Shown here: in pieces, positions 45,689 through 57,400 of the stretch
Numbering within the stretch: position 1 is the stretch's first letter
Layout of the letters: every line of letters starts with the position of its first letter
DNA from: Macrocystis pyrifera
Lineage: Eukaryota > Sar > Phaeophyceae > Laminariales > Laminariaceae
Direction: 5' to 3'
Length of the DNA stretch: 64,000 nt
Assembly (NCBI GenBank): GCA_031763025.1
Contig: JASSKH010000028.1
Coordinates: forward strand, 8,571,359 to 8,635,358
Translations under genes and position numbers: made by a program
The notes under the pieces: model-generated
What the model was told of the DNA's origin: nothing
The model's input: only the letters and a program-made list of their open reading frames with translations
The model's database searches: none

Positions 45689-46713
45689 GTAGCACTGCTG
45701 CTGCTGCTGCTGCTGTAATTTACGATGATTCCGGACGCTCCCCGCCATGGTGTGCCGCCCGATCTGAGCGAGTATGTCCGTCGTCGCTAGTACTGCTGCC
45801 GTGTGTGGTAGACGTTGGAAAATCCACTACCTAGGGGAGAGTCTAACGTACGCAACTGAGTACGTACAGCCGTGTGTATGCTGTTTTGGTTGTCGCTTTA
45901 TTTGTATGGGAAATGATCGACGCCTGCCTGTTGAGTCGTGCCGCGTACATCCGTGCGATTCTGCACGTTGAACAAAAGTTGGGACGAATGGTCTGTGTAC
46001 TTGTGTACTGCTGTACCTGCTGTACTGCAGTGCTGCTGCTGCTGTGTACGCACGAGGAAACATACATAAATACCTGGTGCCCTCCGTGCTCATGGCCATC
46101 ATGCTTTCATGCGCTTTTTTTGCTGTGAATTATGTAAACCTTGGGCATGTTTCAAATGATTATCCTGCTATTTTCATCCATTCCATTTCGTTTTGGTCCG
46201 GGTCCGAGGGAGGGGGCAGCCATCTGTTGTGCAATCAGTAAGTACGTGCGATCTGGGCGAGATTTGAGTCCAAACGACCGAACTCTTGATATTTGTCGAT
46301 TGATTTGTCGAACCAATATTACCATTGATTTTCGACCCCCAGGGTCACAGACAGGTCGAGTAAGCCTTCGCGCCTCCACTAAAATATTATTTCCAGGTAA
46401 TAGTTTACTCTGCAGTATACTGGTATGGTATAGATGCATGGATAGTTGCCGTGTTTAGTACTCTATATACGCTGTATACGGAACGCACATCATGATAGAT
46501 AATGCCGTGCCTGCTAACATGTATTAAACCTCAGCCTATTGTTGTGTCGGGCAAGAAGCAAGCCAGCACACAACGAACCGACCACGGTTTGAAGGACCCT
46601 TTCGCTTCCGGTTTCGGTTCTTGCGCCCATACTAACGCCCCCCCCCCCCCCCCGCCCGCCCTCCCCTCGCCGTCGCCCCCCCGACCCACCCCCATCATCA
46701 TCTTTAATATTAG

Positions 46714-46797
46714 GCACGAGAGCGGCTCCGAGACGCGACGACGGTCTTCGCTGCTGCCGAGGCTACTTACTGGGAACAACGTCAAGGCAACGGCGAG
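46714..46797 (+). CDS. Exon of the + strand gene (28 codons)
   Basis: Acceptor CTTTAATATTAG and donor GAG|GTATGC enclose a helical, charged segment, ARERLRDATTVFAAAEATYW then EQRQGNGE, phase 0 at both ends. It looks like genuine coding sequence but matches no family I know. The preceding candidate exon leaves in phase 1, so another exon must lie between. Confidence 0.6.
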
Positions 46798-47305
46798 GTA
46801 TGCAATGGGCACGTTGCCATGGCACCATTAATAATTAGCCGCATTAACATAACCAGAAGGTCTCAGTGCGGGCACACGATATGACGAGTATATGTAAGTC
46901 CAGTGATTGAGCATGGTGATTTATGCACCAGGTACCGCAAGTCTCGACTTTCGACTATTTTGCTATCACTACGACAAGCAGTAGTACAATGCACTATAAT
47001 ACTACAGGCCCTTTCATAAGAATGATCCCCACTATTTTTGTGTACGTGCAAGAAACCCATCATGGGTAGTCTGAGATTTCCGGGGAATAAGAAATCGGGG
47101 GGCAGATATTTATACCAAAGTTAGTGTGGAAGGCACCCGTTCTCAGACAGGAAATCTAGCCAGGGCCGGCCTCCCGGTTTCTTAGTATATAGAGGGTGGT
47201 TACTCCGTAGTCTTTGATGGCCTCTGCTCGTCCCCGTCGTTAATAATACCACTCTCATTTACCAGGTACAAGCAGCACATACTACAATTTACCAGGCGAG
47301 GGAGC

Positions 47306-47389
47306 TATTACGGGGGACCATAGTTAATAGGACCTATGGTAAACATTAAAACCTATATACTTACCTATTTACTATGATCCCCCGTGATA
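47306..47389 (-). mobile_element. Family A MITE, internally deleted
   Basis: 84 bp: the part between ACCTATTT and ACTATG is missing, a deletion between two TATTT repeats. Right end CCCCCGTGATA. Confidence 0.85.
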
Positions 47390-48294
47390 TTAAATAGTTG
47401 GTACCATGGAGTCTATCGTCAGATATATGCCCTCGGGCGCACTGCTTCGGATTGGTGTATGTGTTGTGTCATTTGTGTCTGGGAGGGGAAATTTCCGGAG
47501 CTTGTTGGGACTCGTATACACGTATGTTGTGATGTTTCCCTGGAAAGCTTGCAAACACGAGTGGGTGAGTTGACTGCGCGGGACTTGCTTGGTAGGCGAA
47601 AAAGACTGGAAGGGGTTGTATATTGTACCAGGTATATACATACGTGTGAGTCCCAGGCATTCCTTACCCCAACACGTTCCTGTATCACTGCATCGTACTG
47701 GTATGTCATAGATACTTTTTTCTTTTTTTTTTCCACTCATGCTTTGTTTCCCCTCAAAAAGTCGAAAGCCCTTCCTATACCGTCTGTAGCTCTCTGGCTA
47801 CCGGCACTTTCGCGCTTCTCGTGTGTGATCCGCCTCCGACGAGGGCCGGAGAAGTAAGCGAAGGGTCGTTGAAACATGCCGGCGCTTCCTTCTACCGATG
47901 ACCTTTTTGCGAGCCTGGCTGATGGAGGGGCCGTTGTTTATCTTGGAAGGACATGTGCCATACATACGCTACACTATACAGCAGTACCTGGGACCACATC
48001 GTATTCCAATATTGAGTTAATGTCACGCAACACAGAGGGGCGGGGGGTGGGGGGGTGGGGGGCGTGATCATCACCTATATACCTGCACAAATCATATTAC
48101 CACGCACGGTAAGAAGAGAATGTTGCATGCTGTGCACTTGAGACTGCAGAGGGAAACATTGGCGATAAACATGACGGTTTATTACAGCCACGTGCAGCCA
48201 CTGCTTGGCTGGGAGATGATACGAGTTGGCGGCCGAGTTACCATGCAACGAGTCGTACGGTATGGACGCAAAATGATTCTCCCCGTGCTGCTAG

Positions 48295-48343
48295 GCGCTC
48301 GAGCTGCTCGTGGACGCGGCCGACAACACCACGGCCATCATCC
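48295..48343 (+). CDS. Exon of the + strand gene (16 codons)
   Basis: The segment ALELLVDAADNTTAII sits between a pyrimidine-rich acceptor (CCGTGCTGCTAG) and ATCC|GTTGAG. It enters in phase 0, matching the exon ending at 46797, and leaves in phase 1. A possible next exon at about 49339-49398 (after GATAGCAG, donor ATG|GTAGTT) would restore phase 0, but its product is not convincing. Confidence 0.55.
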
Positions 48344-48916
48344 GTTGAGTCGCATACATATTCTCGACACCCAAGGGGTAAAAAATATATATACCGGTAT
48401 GTATGTAGAGGTACGAGTAGGTGAGATAAGAACGAAAAATCGCTGCCCAACAGACTGAAACTATACCAATTAGTGCAAAACAGTAGTAATACTTCGAGGA
48501 AGCAGTCTACGCTTATCTGTAGAATACGCTTTCGTTACTGTGTAGAGTCTGCGCGTATGGTTAGTTTTAAGTGTTCCTATCTGTGCATACCCGCCAGGCT
48601 GACCGAACGCTCCTAGTGTTCTATGAAACGTTTTCGACTTATTTATATTTTTTAGCACCTATCTAATATATCGGTGTCCCCGGCGGGTTGTTTTGGCGGT
48701 TTACGGCACCGCGGGGTGAGTGGTGTGTGCGTCGTGTGTGTGTAGGTGTGTGTGGCTTCGGCCGGAAACGTTTTTTTTTTTCGTCCGAAGTCAACCATCA
48801 TGCGTGTAGGATGTCTGGTTACGTCGGTGTTGGCTTTCATTTGTACCGCACGTACGACGTCTGTATACAAGCAGCGCCTGTACTACAGCAGTAGCGTCGT
48901 CGTAGTAGTATACTAG

Positions 48917-49026
48917 TAGTTACGGGGGTCTATAGTTAACAGGACCTATGGCATACATAAAAACCTATATATTTACCTATTTTTACTAACAATATTTGGT
49001 CCTGTTAACTATGGACCCTCGTAATA
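48917..49026 (-). mobile_element. Family A MITE
   Basis: Left end TAGTTACGGGGG; both arms end in GGTCCTGTTAACTATGG-type sequence. Lies at the edge of an AGTAAT repeat. Confidence 0.9.
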
Positions 49027-49175
49027 GTAGCAGTAGTGATAGTTCAGTGAGTAATAGTAGTATTAATAGTGGTAGTGCTGTTAGTAATGGTAGTAGTACA
49101 GTAAGTAATAATAGTATAATAGTACAGTTAGTATTAGTAGTACTACAGTGAGTAATAGTATAATAGTATTAATAG
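49027..49175 (+). repeat. AGT/AAT trinucleotide-rich tract
   Basis: Repeated GTAATAGTAGTATTAATAGT-like triplets next to a family A copy; no open frame with meaning. Confidence 0.8.
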
Positions 49176-50089
49176 TAACTGCCGCCCTCTCAGGAGGAGG
49201 CGCGGTTAGGTTACATTTTTTTTTTTCGAGTAGAAATATGGTACCAAGTAAGTTCCAGGTAGGTTCCATCGGTAAAGGTCATAAAAGCAAGCACAGAAGA
49301 ACGAACGAAGAACGGCGCCCGATGTACGATAGCAGCGCTTTGCTGCGAATGTCCACGAGGGATCGACGACGAAGCTCACGCTGCACATTGTCGGATGGTA
49401 GTTTTCGAGCGGGTACCACACAAAAACCACCGAGTGTCTACCTGGTGCAGCTTTATTAACATCGAAAATGACATCACACTTCATGAAGAAGCACAATATT
49501 ACCAGTACAATAATGACAACCTGATGGACAATTTACGTACCGTATGTACGTTCACGTTTATTTCGTTCACATACATAATATATGTATCGTGTTACCCGCG
49601 GGTGAGCGTGTATTCCCAAATGTGTAGTTGGCCCGGTTGGCACCGCCGGTAGCACCACTGTGCCTGTCTTGCCTTCCGTTTGTTGTTGTTGTTGTTGTTG
49701 TTGTTGGCATCGATACATGTGGCAAACCGAAATCCTCGACGACGAAAGAACAGAAAGACAGCACAGAAAAAAAAAAAAGAAGAAAACGGACCTAAAGCGT
49801 CTTTTTTGTTTGTTAGTTAAACCAGACCGTCCTTCTCGCACTCGTGTCTGCGCTCACGAGGCGTACTTGGCTATAATATACCAGGTATGGCCTCTAAAAG
49901 AGCCGCCGCCCTGTTCTCTACTTCGTTTCAATTCAAGTAATACACATCGACCGACGGCCATTGTTAGCTGCTCGTTGCAGACAGGCAGGCAGACTCCCTC
50001 CACGAACCATCGCCTCCTTTACTGCGTACGGCTCTTTTTCCTTTCAACGTGTATCCTTCATACTACTGACAAACTTATCCTACACTAAA

Positions 50090-50345
50090 TCCAAGCGGCT
50101 TGTCCGCCAAAACATGATGAAAAAAAATACCCCCACACTACGTACGGAGCTCCAAAGTAAGTTTTGTCCCACACAACAAACGTGGTGCAAAAATGATCCT
50201 ACACTAACTCCAATTATGTTTGTTTGTCCCCCACGAATGTCGCAAAAAAATGATCCCACAATACCTCCCAAGTAAGTTTGTTCCACACAATACGTGGCGA
50301 AAAAAAAGGGTCTCATACTTGACCCCAAGTACCTTGTCCCGTCTA
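50090..50345 (+). repeat. Tandem repeat of about 63 bp, four units
   Basis: Units follow the pattern CCAAGTAAGTTTGTTCCACA, then ACGTGG.GAAAAAAA and ATGATCCCACACTA. It ends about 140 bases before the acceptor of the exon at 50486. Confidence 0.75.
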
Positions 50346-50485
50346 AACGTGGGCGCTGTTGTTCCGAAGGGGTTGCCTGCTACTTTTATCACATTCGACT
50401 CGACGCGCTACTTCTCGCCCCCTTTCCCGGCCTCGACCGGTCGGTGTTGTGTTTTTGTTTTTTGCCGAAATTATGTTATTACCAG

Positions 50486-50601
50486 GTTGAAGGGGATTTT
50501 TCGCAATACATGGGGCAGCTGCAGGACAAAAAGCACGCCCTGACGGGGGAGGTCCTGAAGTACCTCGGCCTTCAGTGGGTGGCTCCCTCTGCCATTCCGA
50601 G
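50486..50601 (+). CDS. Exon of the + strand gene (38 codons)
   Basis: After acceptor TTATTACCAG it reads VEGDFSQYMGQLQDKKHALT then GEVLKYLGLQWVAPSAIP, and ends at CCGAG|GTGAGA in phase 2. Amphipathic helix followed by a Pro-rich end. A pyrimidine-rich acceptor at 51301-51303 would receive phase 2 and lead straight into the first exon of the EsV-1-7 gene. The candidate exons from 45.4 kb and the EsV-1-7 gene may therefore be one transcript. Confidence 0.65.
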
Positions 50602-51295
50602 GTGAGAGCTTGTTGTTCAACCTGGGGTGGGGGTTGTGTTGTTCGGACATTTCGACGCGAGAGGAGCAGACATCATTTTTTTTGTCTTGACCGGCCGGCG
50701 GCTATTAAAAATGTACGCCGAGGGAGTCACCGGGCCGACACTATATAAACCACGTTTCTACGAGTGAGTATAGGTCGCGGAGAAGAGCACGTTATATGTA
50801 CTAATCTCGACACCACCAGGTGCCAGGTATATAAAAGGAACACATCGAGCATGTTTTTGGCGGCGATTTTTCTTGTGCGAGTACGGCCAATTCCGTACCC
50901 GTCCTTGGCCTTCGGCACTCGCTTCGGGCCTGGGCGGCCGTACGCATCCTGAGCGTGTGTCGGCGTATACACGCGTGCGTGATGCGCGGTGCTTGCGTCC
51001 GTCCGTCTGTCCGTCCGTCCGTGCGTGCATGCCTGCGTTTGTGCTTGTATCTGCGCGGACACAAAACACCTTTTCTTCATTTTTGAGCCGTTTACGCTGC
51101 CACGACCAGCAGTTCAGTCGCAGCATTCGACAACCGATTGGGTGTGGACTGTTGTTTCGGTTTCGTTTTTTTTTTTTTTCTTCCCCCTTCTGGTGGTGAC
51201 CCCTCCCGCCGCCGCCGCCGCCGCCGCCGCCGCCCCCCCGTTGCCTTGTTCTTGTTCTTGCTCTTGTTGTCCGGCGTCTATCTCTACCTCTACTC

Positions 51296-51478
51296 ATGTA
51301 TAGCCGCTCTGGCGAGTCCGTCGAGTCGTCCCCCCAAACCAACGGCCTGCACGCGCCGCCACACGGCGCGGAGGTTGGTCCCCACGAGCAAGGGCGTCCA
51401 AGCGTGAAACCAGACGGGGCGTGGCCGGCCGGTGAAGAGTTGCAACTTCCGAGGAATCGACCAGGTTTTGAAGACCAG
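51296..51478 (+). CDS. EsV-1-7 gene, exon 1
   Basis: The frame runs 61 codons from ATG 51296 to donor CCAG|GTAAAA (MYSRSGESVESSPQTNGLHA at the start), disordered and Pro/Gly/Glu-rich. The region before the ATG is strongly pyrimidine-rich and ends CATGTATAG, which would also be a good acceptor placing the exon start at 51304 in phase 2. That would make this an internal exon. Confidence 0.55.
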
Positions 51479-54400
51479 GTAAAACACAAAATCATGCAAA
51501 CGTGTACTGTATGGATACCACTGGACTGGACATTAGGAAAGTGCACGCTTGCACAATAACGATGGCAAGCGACGGCGCGCGCTGTCGAGCCCGAGTGATG
51601 CTGCTTGCGTTGGACGGGCTCCCGTGAATGGAGTGTACGCTTCGTTCAATGCCGTGGCGGCGGCGGTAGGAGCAGCGACGGGGGTGTCTATCGATTTTTT
51701 TGAGACAGGTAGTTGCACGACTAGCGCGTTCATGTAACGGACACAACGTACCCGTTGATGATGGGTGCTTTTTTTCTGGCGTGCAGTATTGCGCGTGATT
51801 GATATACTCTCTGTCGCGAGGTGTTTCCCTAAAAGCAGCGAACATTGCATTCCACTGCTGCGCAAGGAAACGAGGGTTGGAGCGTATCGCACCGTCGGGG
51901 GCGTAAGACGGAAGGCGGCGAAAAAAACAACACACGAAAAAAACTTTCGGTATAGTCGCTACCCTAGCACGAAAGAACACTTGCCCGCCGACGCAACTGC
52001 TGCACTCTTCGTCGTGTGCACGATTCATCTTTGGACTTGATTGAAATGTGCATCTAAAGGCCGGTCTTCTTCTGTGTCTCTTCATGTGGGCGCGCCGAAC
52101 AGTTGAAGGCGGCGGCGCGTTTATTAGGCGCCACGCCAAGAACCGTCGGTGATGCCAGCCTTGACAGAAACGAATAAAGCTGGCAGCAGCACAAGGTACT
52201 TCACATAATGAGCGGTATCCCACACCACTCCAACCCGCCCTCGTTTCCAGTCGCGGATACGCTGCCGCAACTCTCCCAATGCAAACCGAGCTCGTCGCAA
52301 GACACTAACCAACCGCTTGCGAGAGAGGCCAACTCGCCCTGCCCCCCTTTCCAACCCTCTGCCCTCCTCCTCGCTCCCCGTCCCTTGTTCCCCACCGCTA
52401 CGAGACTAGGCTTCTACACTGCGAGGAGGAAATCGATGCAACTTGCAGCTCGAGGACGTGCACCTCCCCGCCCCATACGACGGAAGTACGGAATGGGACC
52501 ACCGCGAGACCGCCGGGAACATCGCGCCGTCGACCCCCACTCCCGGCGGCAACGGCGGTGGCTGCACCACATCAAGCCAGGACGCTCTTACTGCGGGGCG
52601 CGTGCGAGGTGGCGGCGGCGGCGGTTTGGGTGACGACGACGCCAGTTTCTCGTGGAGACAGCCCTGCAAGCCGCTGCAACAGCACCACCACCGAGACCTC
52701 CCTCCCGCAGAGATTATGACGCCGCCGTGGGTGGTTCCTCCTAGGGTGGAAGACGCGGGTAACCCGGACGGCACCGGGGCCGGCGGCGGAATGCGCGAGC
52801 CGAGGCCACCTTCCCCGATTTCAGCGCTGCCCGCGGTCTTGGTCGAGTCTGGGCCGCCCACAGTCGTGACCGCTTTCACCCCCATCAGGCCGACGGTAGC
52901 AATGTCGCGCAGGCAGCTGCGCCCATGGACGACAGGGGGGCCGGCACAGGTTTGCGACTGGTTCCCTCGTTTGTCGTCTCCGAAGACGTGTCCTCCAGGC
53001 GCGTCTCGTCCACCTCTCTTGGGCGGGAGCCCAGCTTCACAACCAACACCGCCGCTAGCAGTCCCGGCTCCCCCGCCTTCGACTCGGACCACGTCATGAT
53101 GAATCAGCATTCTCGCGGGTGGGGTGGCGGGCACATTAACACCGGCGATGATGCTGCCGGGAACGCGGCCGATCGCGTGGTGGTCCTTCGGGATGGGGTT
53201 CCGTCCACGACGACTACGTCGAGGGCGATGGTCGGGGCGAAGAGGTCCTGGGGGATGGACGGGGGGGCATCTTCGGAAGGCGTAGACAGCGGCGGTGGCG
53301 GCGGCGGACGTTCTTCTGTGAGAAGGCACAGCGTCGACCCCGTCGCCGCCGGCACCACCGCGGCAGGTGGACTCTCTTCATCCCGCAAGCTCCAGAGGCT
53401 GGACAGAAGGTACGCAACTGCTGCAGCGCTTCAACCTGTAAGCTAGAGAGATGGTTGCACTACTGCTATACATGTTCCCTCTGTGTATGATACGTGTATG
53501 ATACGTAGTGGAGCGGTGTGTTGTACTGTATAGACCGGCCCTCTGGCCTGGTGTGATTGGTTGTATGGGGGGGGGGGGGTGCTTTAACATTTACTGCAAC
53601 GCACATCTTGCGTGTCTTCGGCTGCTACGTGGTGATGACAACTACCGGAGGGAGGGACGTTTCGCTGGGGCGCGCGCTCGCACATATCTTTTTCGAACTT
53701 ACTTTACTTGAGTCATACTATGTTGTGGGTCTGTTTGGGCACGGGTGTACCATCCCATGCGCGTGGCAATTTCCTTCCATGACAACTTTTGCGCGATCGG
53801 GAGGTCAACGGTAACTTGAACGGCACGTGCGAACGAATGAACCACCAACAATAACCGTCATTCCTTTTACCTGACCATTGCCTGCTTTGCAACGCGCGCC
53901 CTGCGGTTTCGACTTTTATTTTCGGCCAACGCGAACTCAGTAAAAGCGGAGCTGTGCGATCTCTCAAAGGTTCGCAGGCGTGCCGAGATGCCGGGTGCCA
54001 CCGCCGGCCGATCTACGCTTTCAAGGGCGACACCAAAGCTCTGTGCTGTCCTATTCACAGGTGTGAAAGCTTTTGTTCTGCCCATTATTGTCCCTGTTCT
54101 GGCTGGCACACGACGAGAGCTCGCTCGGTCGTACGTTCTTCTGTTTGCCGACTGGAAGGAAGTAAGAAAGCAAGCACGTGACGCGGTAGTACAGCGCAGT
54201 AGCAGGGAAGGAAGACAATGTTTCCCAAAAGCGGCAAACGGTTATAAAAACACATTTTAAAACTATGCAAGGAAGGGAGGGAGGAAGGAACTAGAACAGC
54301 TTTGCTCCGAACGTGGCGACGAGATACAGCCGGTTGAACAAAACTCGGACGACCAGCATCCGGCGGTGCAGTACCCTGAAGGGTGGAGGCCAAATGACAG

Positions 54401-57400
54401 ACCTACCCAGAACAACTCCCATTGATCTCCGACGGAATTTGCCCGTCCTTCTGTTGGTTATCATCGTAGAATAACTCACGATTCTACCGTGCAGATTGAT
54501 ATGTAAACCTGTTACCGGTGGTTGTCACTTGTTTATGGTGAAACAAGTTCGCCAAAAATGCCGGTGTAGAGGCACCAAACCGTCTACACGTACGTACTGC
54601 GTGTAAGAGCTGTACATCCTTGGGAGGCTTCAAGAGCGCCCGAGAGCGAGCCCACGTTCCCCCTTATAATCTTGCACGGGTCATCTAGGAATCCGTCCAG
54701 CTAGCGGTCAGCAAAGCATACCCTGGGCACACAACGTACCAAATCGCAACACCCCTGAGTAAGAAAATCCTCTGTTTTCCCGAGTGTTAAGAATACTCAA
54801 TTTGTCTCCGTTAGAGGCTCCCCTGTTTCGCTCCCGTTCAAAATTCTCGATTTGCCTCCGCTCTTCAGTCCCCTCCCCCCACAGACACACCCTCGTTGCG
54901 ATCACTATCAAAACCGCCCGCTTTTGACACCACGGCGCCTTCGTGCCCCACCAATAGGTCGAAAGAGATGGTCAACGTGAGGCACCCCCTGTGCCGACAC
55001 GAGTCGTGCTTCCGCCAGCCGAGCTTCGGAATAGAGGTGAGCACAGAAGGGTAATAAAAGTGTGTTTTGTCCATCTTGCTATGCACATGCACAAGTGGCA
55101 AGCAGCCGACGACCGACCAAGTTTTAAGATGGCAGCAGCAAGCAGATAGCGCGTGCCACACGAAGCAACCCAAATCTTATGAAGCGACAAAAGGACAACC
55201 AAGAGGCCTTGTGGAGCTAACTAACTGTACATGCCAGTCATGAGTCGGAAGTCAGAAGTGGATGTATGACGCCATTGCCGCATGGTTGCGAGCGATTCAC
55301 CCCCGTCTGACTGCCGTCGTCGTGACATGGCGTGGCCTCCGAGTGATATTGCGATTGACACACGCTGCACATTGATCGATGGTCGAATGGCAAGCAAGAC
55401 AATTATAACACTAATAAAAATGATAGTATCGCCCCTCTAAATAACGTGGCCCAATGCTTAGCTGGTGAAGACAATACCTCACCCGCCCTTCAAGCGGTGT
55501 AGGTATGTAATGATTGCTGTTGTCCCTCTGCAAGGTCGTTCTGTGGGACCAGCACACTTAAGTTTTCGAGGTTGGGTCTCGCCGATTTGGTTTGGAGCTA
55601 TATACGCAGGTGTTTTTTTTTTGAACGTGCAGCGAGAAGGGTTATTGAAAAAAAAAAAAATTACGAAAAAGATGCCCTATCGAGAGAGAGACCTCGACAG
55701 AAGCGACACGCGCCCCCCAAGAGGAAGCGATGCTTGATGGATAAAACAGAATGAAACAAAGACAGTCCGAGGCGGAGTTTCAATGGGCTAGTCAAGGGCG
55801 TTTGCCAGCTTCGATGTAACCTGAGGGGAAACTCCCGCCCCCCCTGCTTCCAACGATACGCCGCGCGGCCCGCAGTAGTATGCAGCCGTTTCGGTGGCGT
55901 TTGTAGCCTGGTTATGTCCTGTAGTTGCGCACATGCCCGGCACGCAAGTACCTGGTACTTCGAAGTACATTGTTGATACCCCGGCAGCCTTCTTAGTGGT
56001 TCTTCATTTTTTTTGTCTCGACTGGAAAAACGTGTGCGTCGCATACCGGTAGATCCTGGCCCACCAGCACAATGTGCTCGATGAACCGAAACCGAAACGA
56101 GGCCGATGAGCTTTTAATATTTCACGTACAGCACTGACATGTAGCTAAATGATGCCCGTCACGAATATTTCCAGCTCGGGACATGTAATCCCCTGTATGG
56201 GCTATTCTGTGAGGGCTATTTAATGAACCTGCGTCTCCTGTTTTCCCGTCAAGGAGCTCGGTCCGCGTCCATAGTGCGTCGGTTGCTGTGATGGGCCCAC
56301 ACCATTGTTGCTGCCTGTCGGCTTGCCCAATCACCTAGGGCTCTGAGTCAGCCGACTGTGAGTCCCCGGCTATAGTTATTTGTTGGCTTCGTAGACATTT
56401 CAAACTACAGTAGTCGCGAGCGTTGTTTATGCGTACTTTTGTATGTCCGACTGGCGCGTTTGCTTGTGGTTCGAATTGAGATGTTTACGCACAGCAGTAT
56501 ACGTATATAAAACTGCAAAAGTCAGTTATTACGGCCAAAGAGTTGGCTTTTTGAGGTTTGTACGTAAAAAGACTCCTCTCCGTGAGTTGGCTTACTTCGC
56601 CACTCGAGTAATAATAAGCCGTCACGTCCTCGCCGCCCTACCAATATCTAGCCGTCAAGTCCTCGCCACCTAACTAATAACTAGGAGTGAAGTCCTCGCC
56701 ACCCACCGTAATATGCCGTCAACCATTACAATATGCGGTCACGTCCTCGCCACCCAACTAATAATTCGTCGTCAAGTCCTCGCCACCCAACCAATAGGTA
56801 ACCTTGAGGTCCTCGCCACCCAACTAGAAACCATCCGTCTAGTCCTCGCCGCCCAACTATTGTAAGAAGCCGCCTAGTTGTAAACCGACTAGTCCTCGCC
56901 ACCCCAAATAATACCTACCCGTGAGGTCGAGCCACCTCACAGTCCTGCCTATGATGCAACGCACTTTACACTTGTGTATCTCCACAGGGCGACCAGAGGG
57001 CGTCGTTCTGCTCCGAGCACAAGCTTCCCGAGATGATCAATGTGTCCAGCCGGCGATGCCAAGCCACCGGCTGCCTACGCCACCCCAACTTCGGGTTCCA
57101 AGGCGACCGCCGGGCGACCTACTGCTGGTGAGTCAACTCCCCCAACTTTATCTCCACAAATCGGAGAGATTATCGATAGATAGATCATGATCTAGATCGT
57201 TCTGGGCAGATAGATCTATTCCTGGCCTGTTTTATCTTACCTGCATGATCTATGACCTAGGACACGTTTCCTGGGTTAGACCTGTACCATACAGATACTG
57301 CTCAACTTTCTAGTAATAACGGCAGGTTTTGGATCTGCTGTAGATGAGCTCAGTAGTTCGTGATCAATCATTGATGTGCGGTTTTTTTCTTTGCGTCGAG

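Noticed and set aside
52406..53329. 307-codon open frame on the - strand, the longest in the window
   Set aside because: It lies opposite the GC-rich exons 4 and 5 of the EsV-1-7 gene; high GC removes stops on both strands. The product has no motif and the + strand frames join in phase to firm exons.
56600..56940. CRISPR-like array
   Set aside because: Units are contiguous variants without unique spacers, in an intron of a eukaryotic gene.
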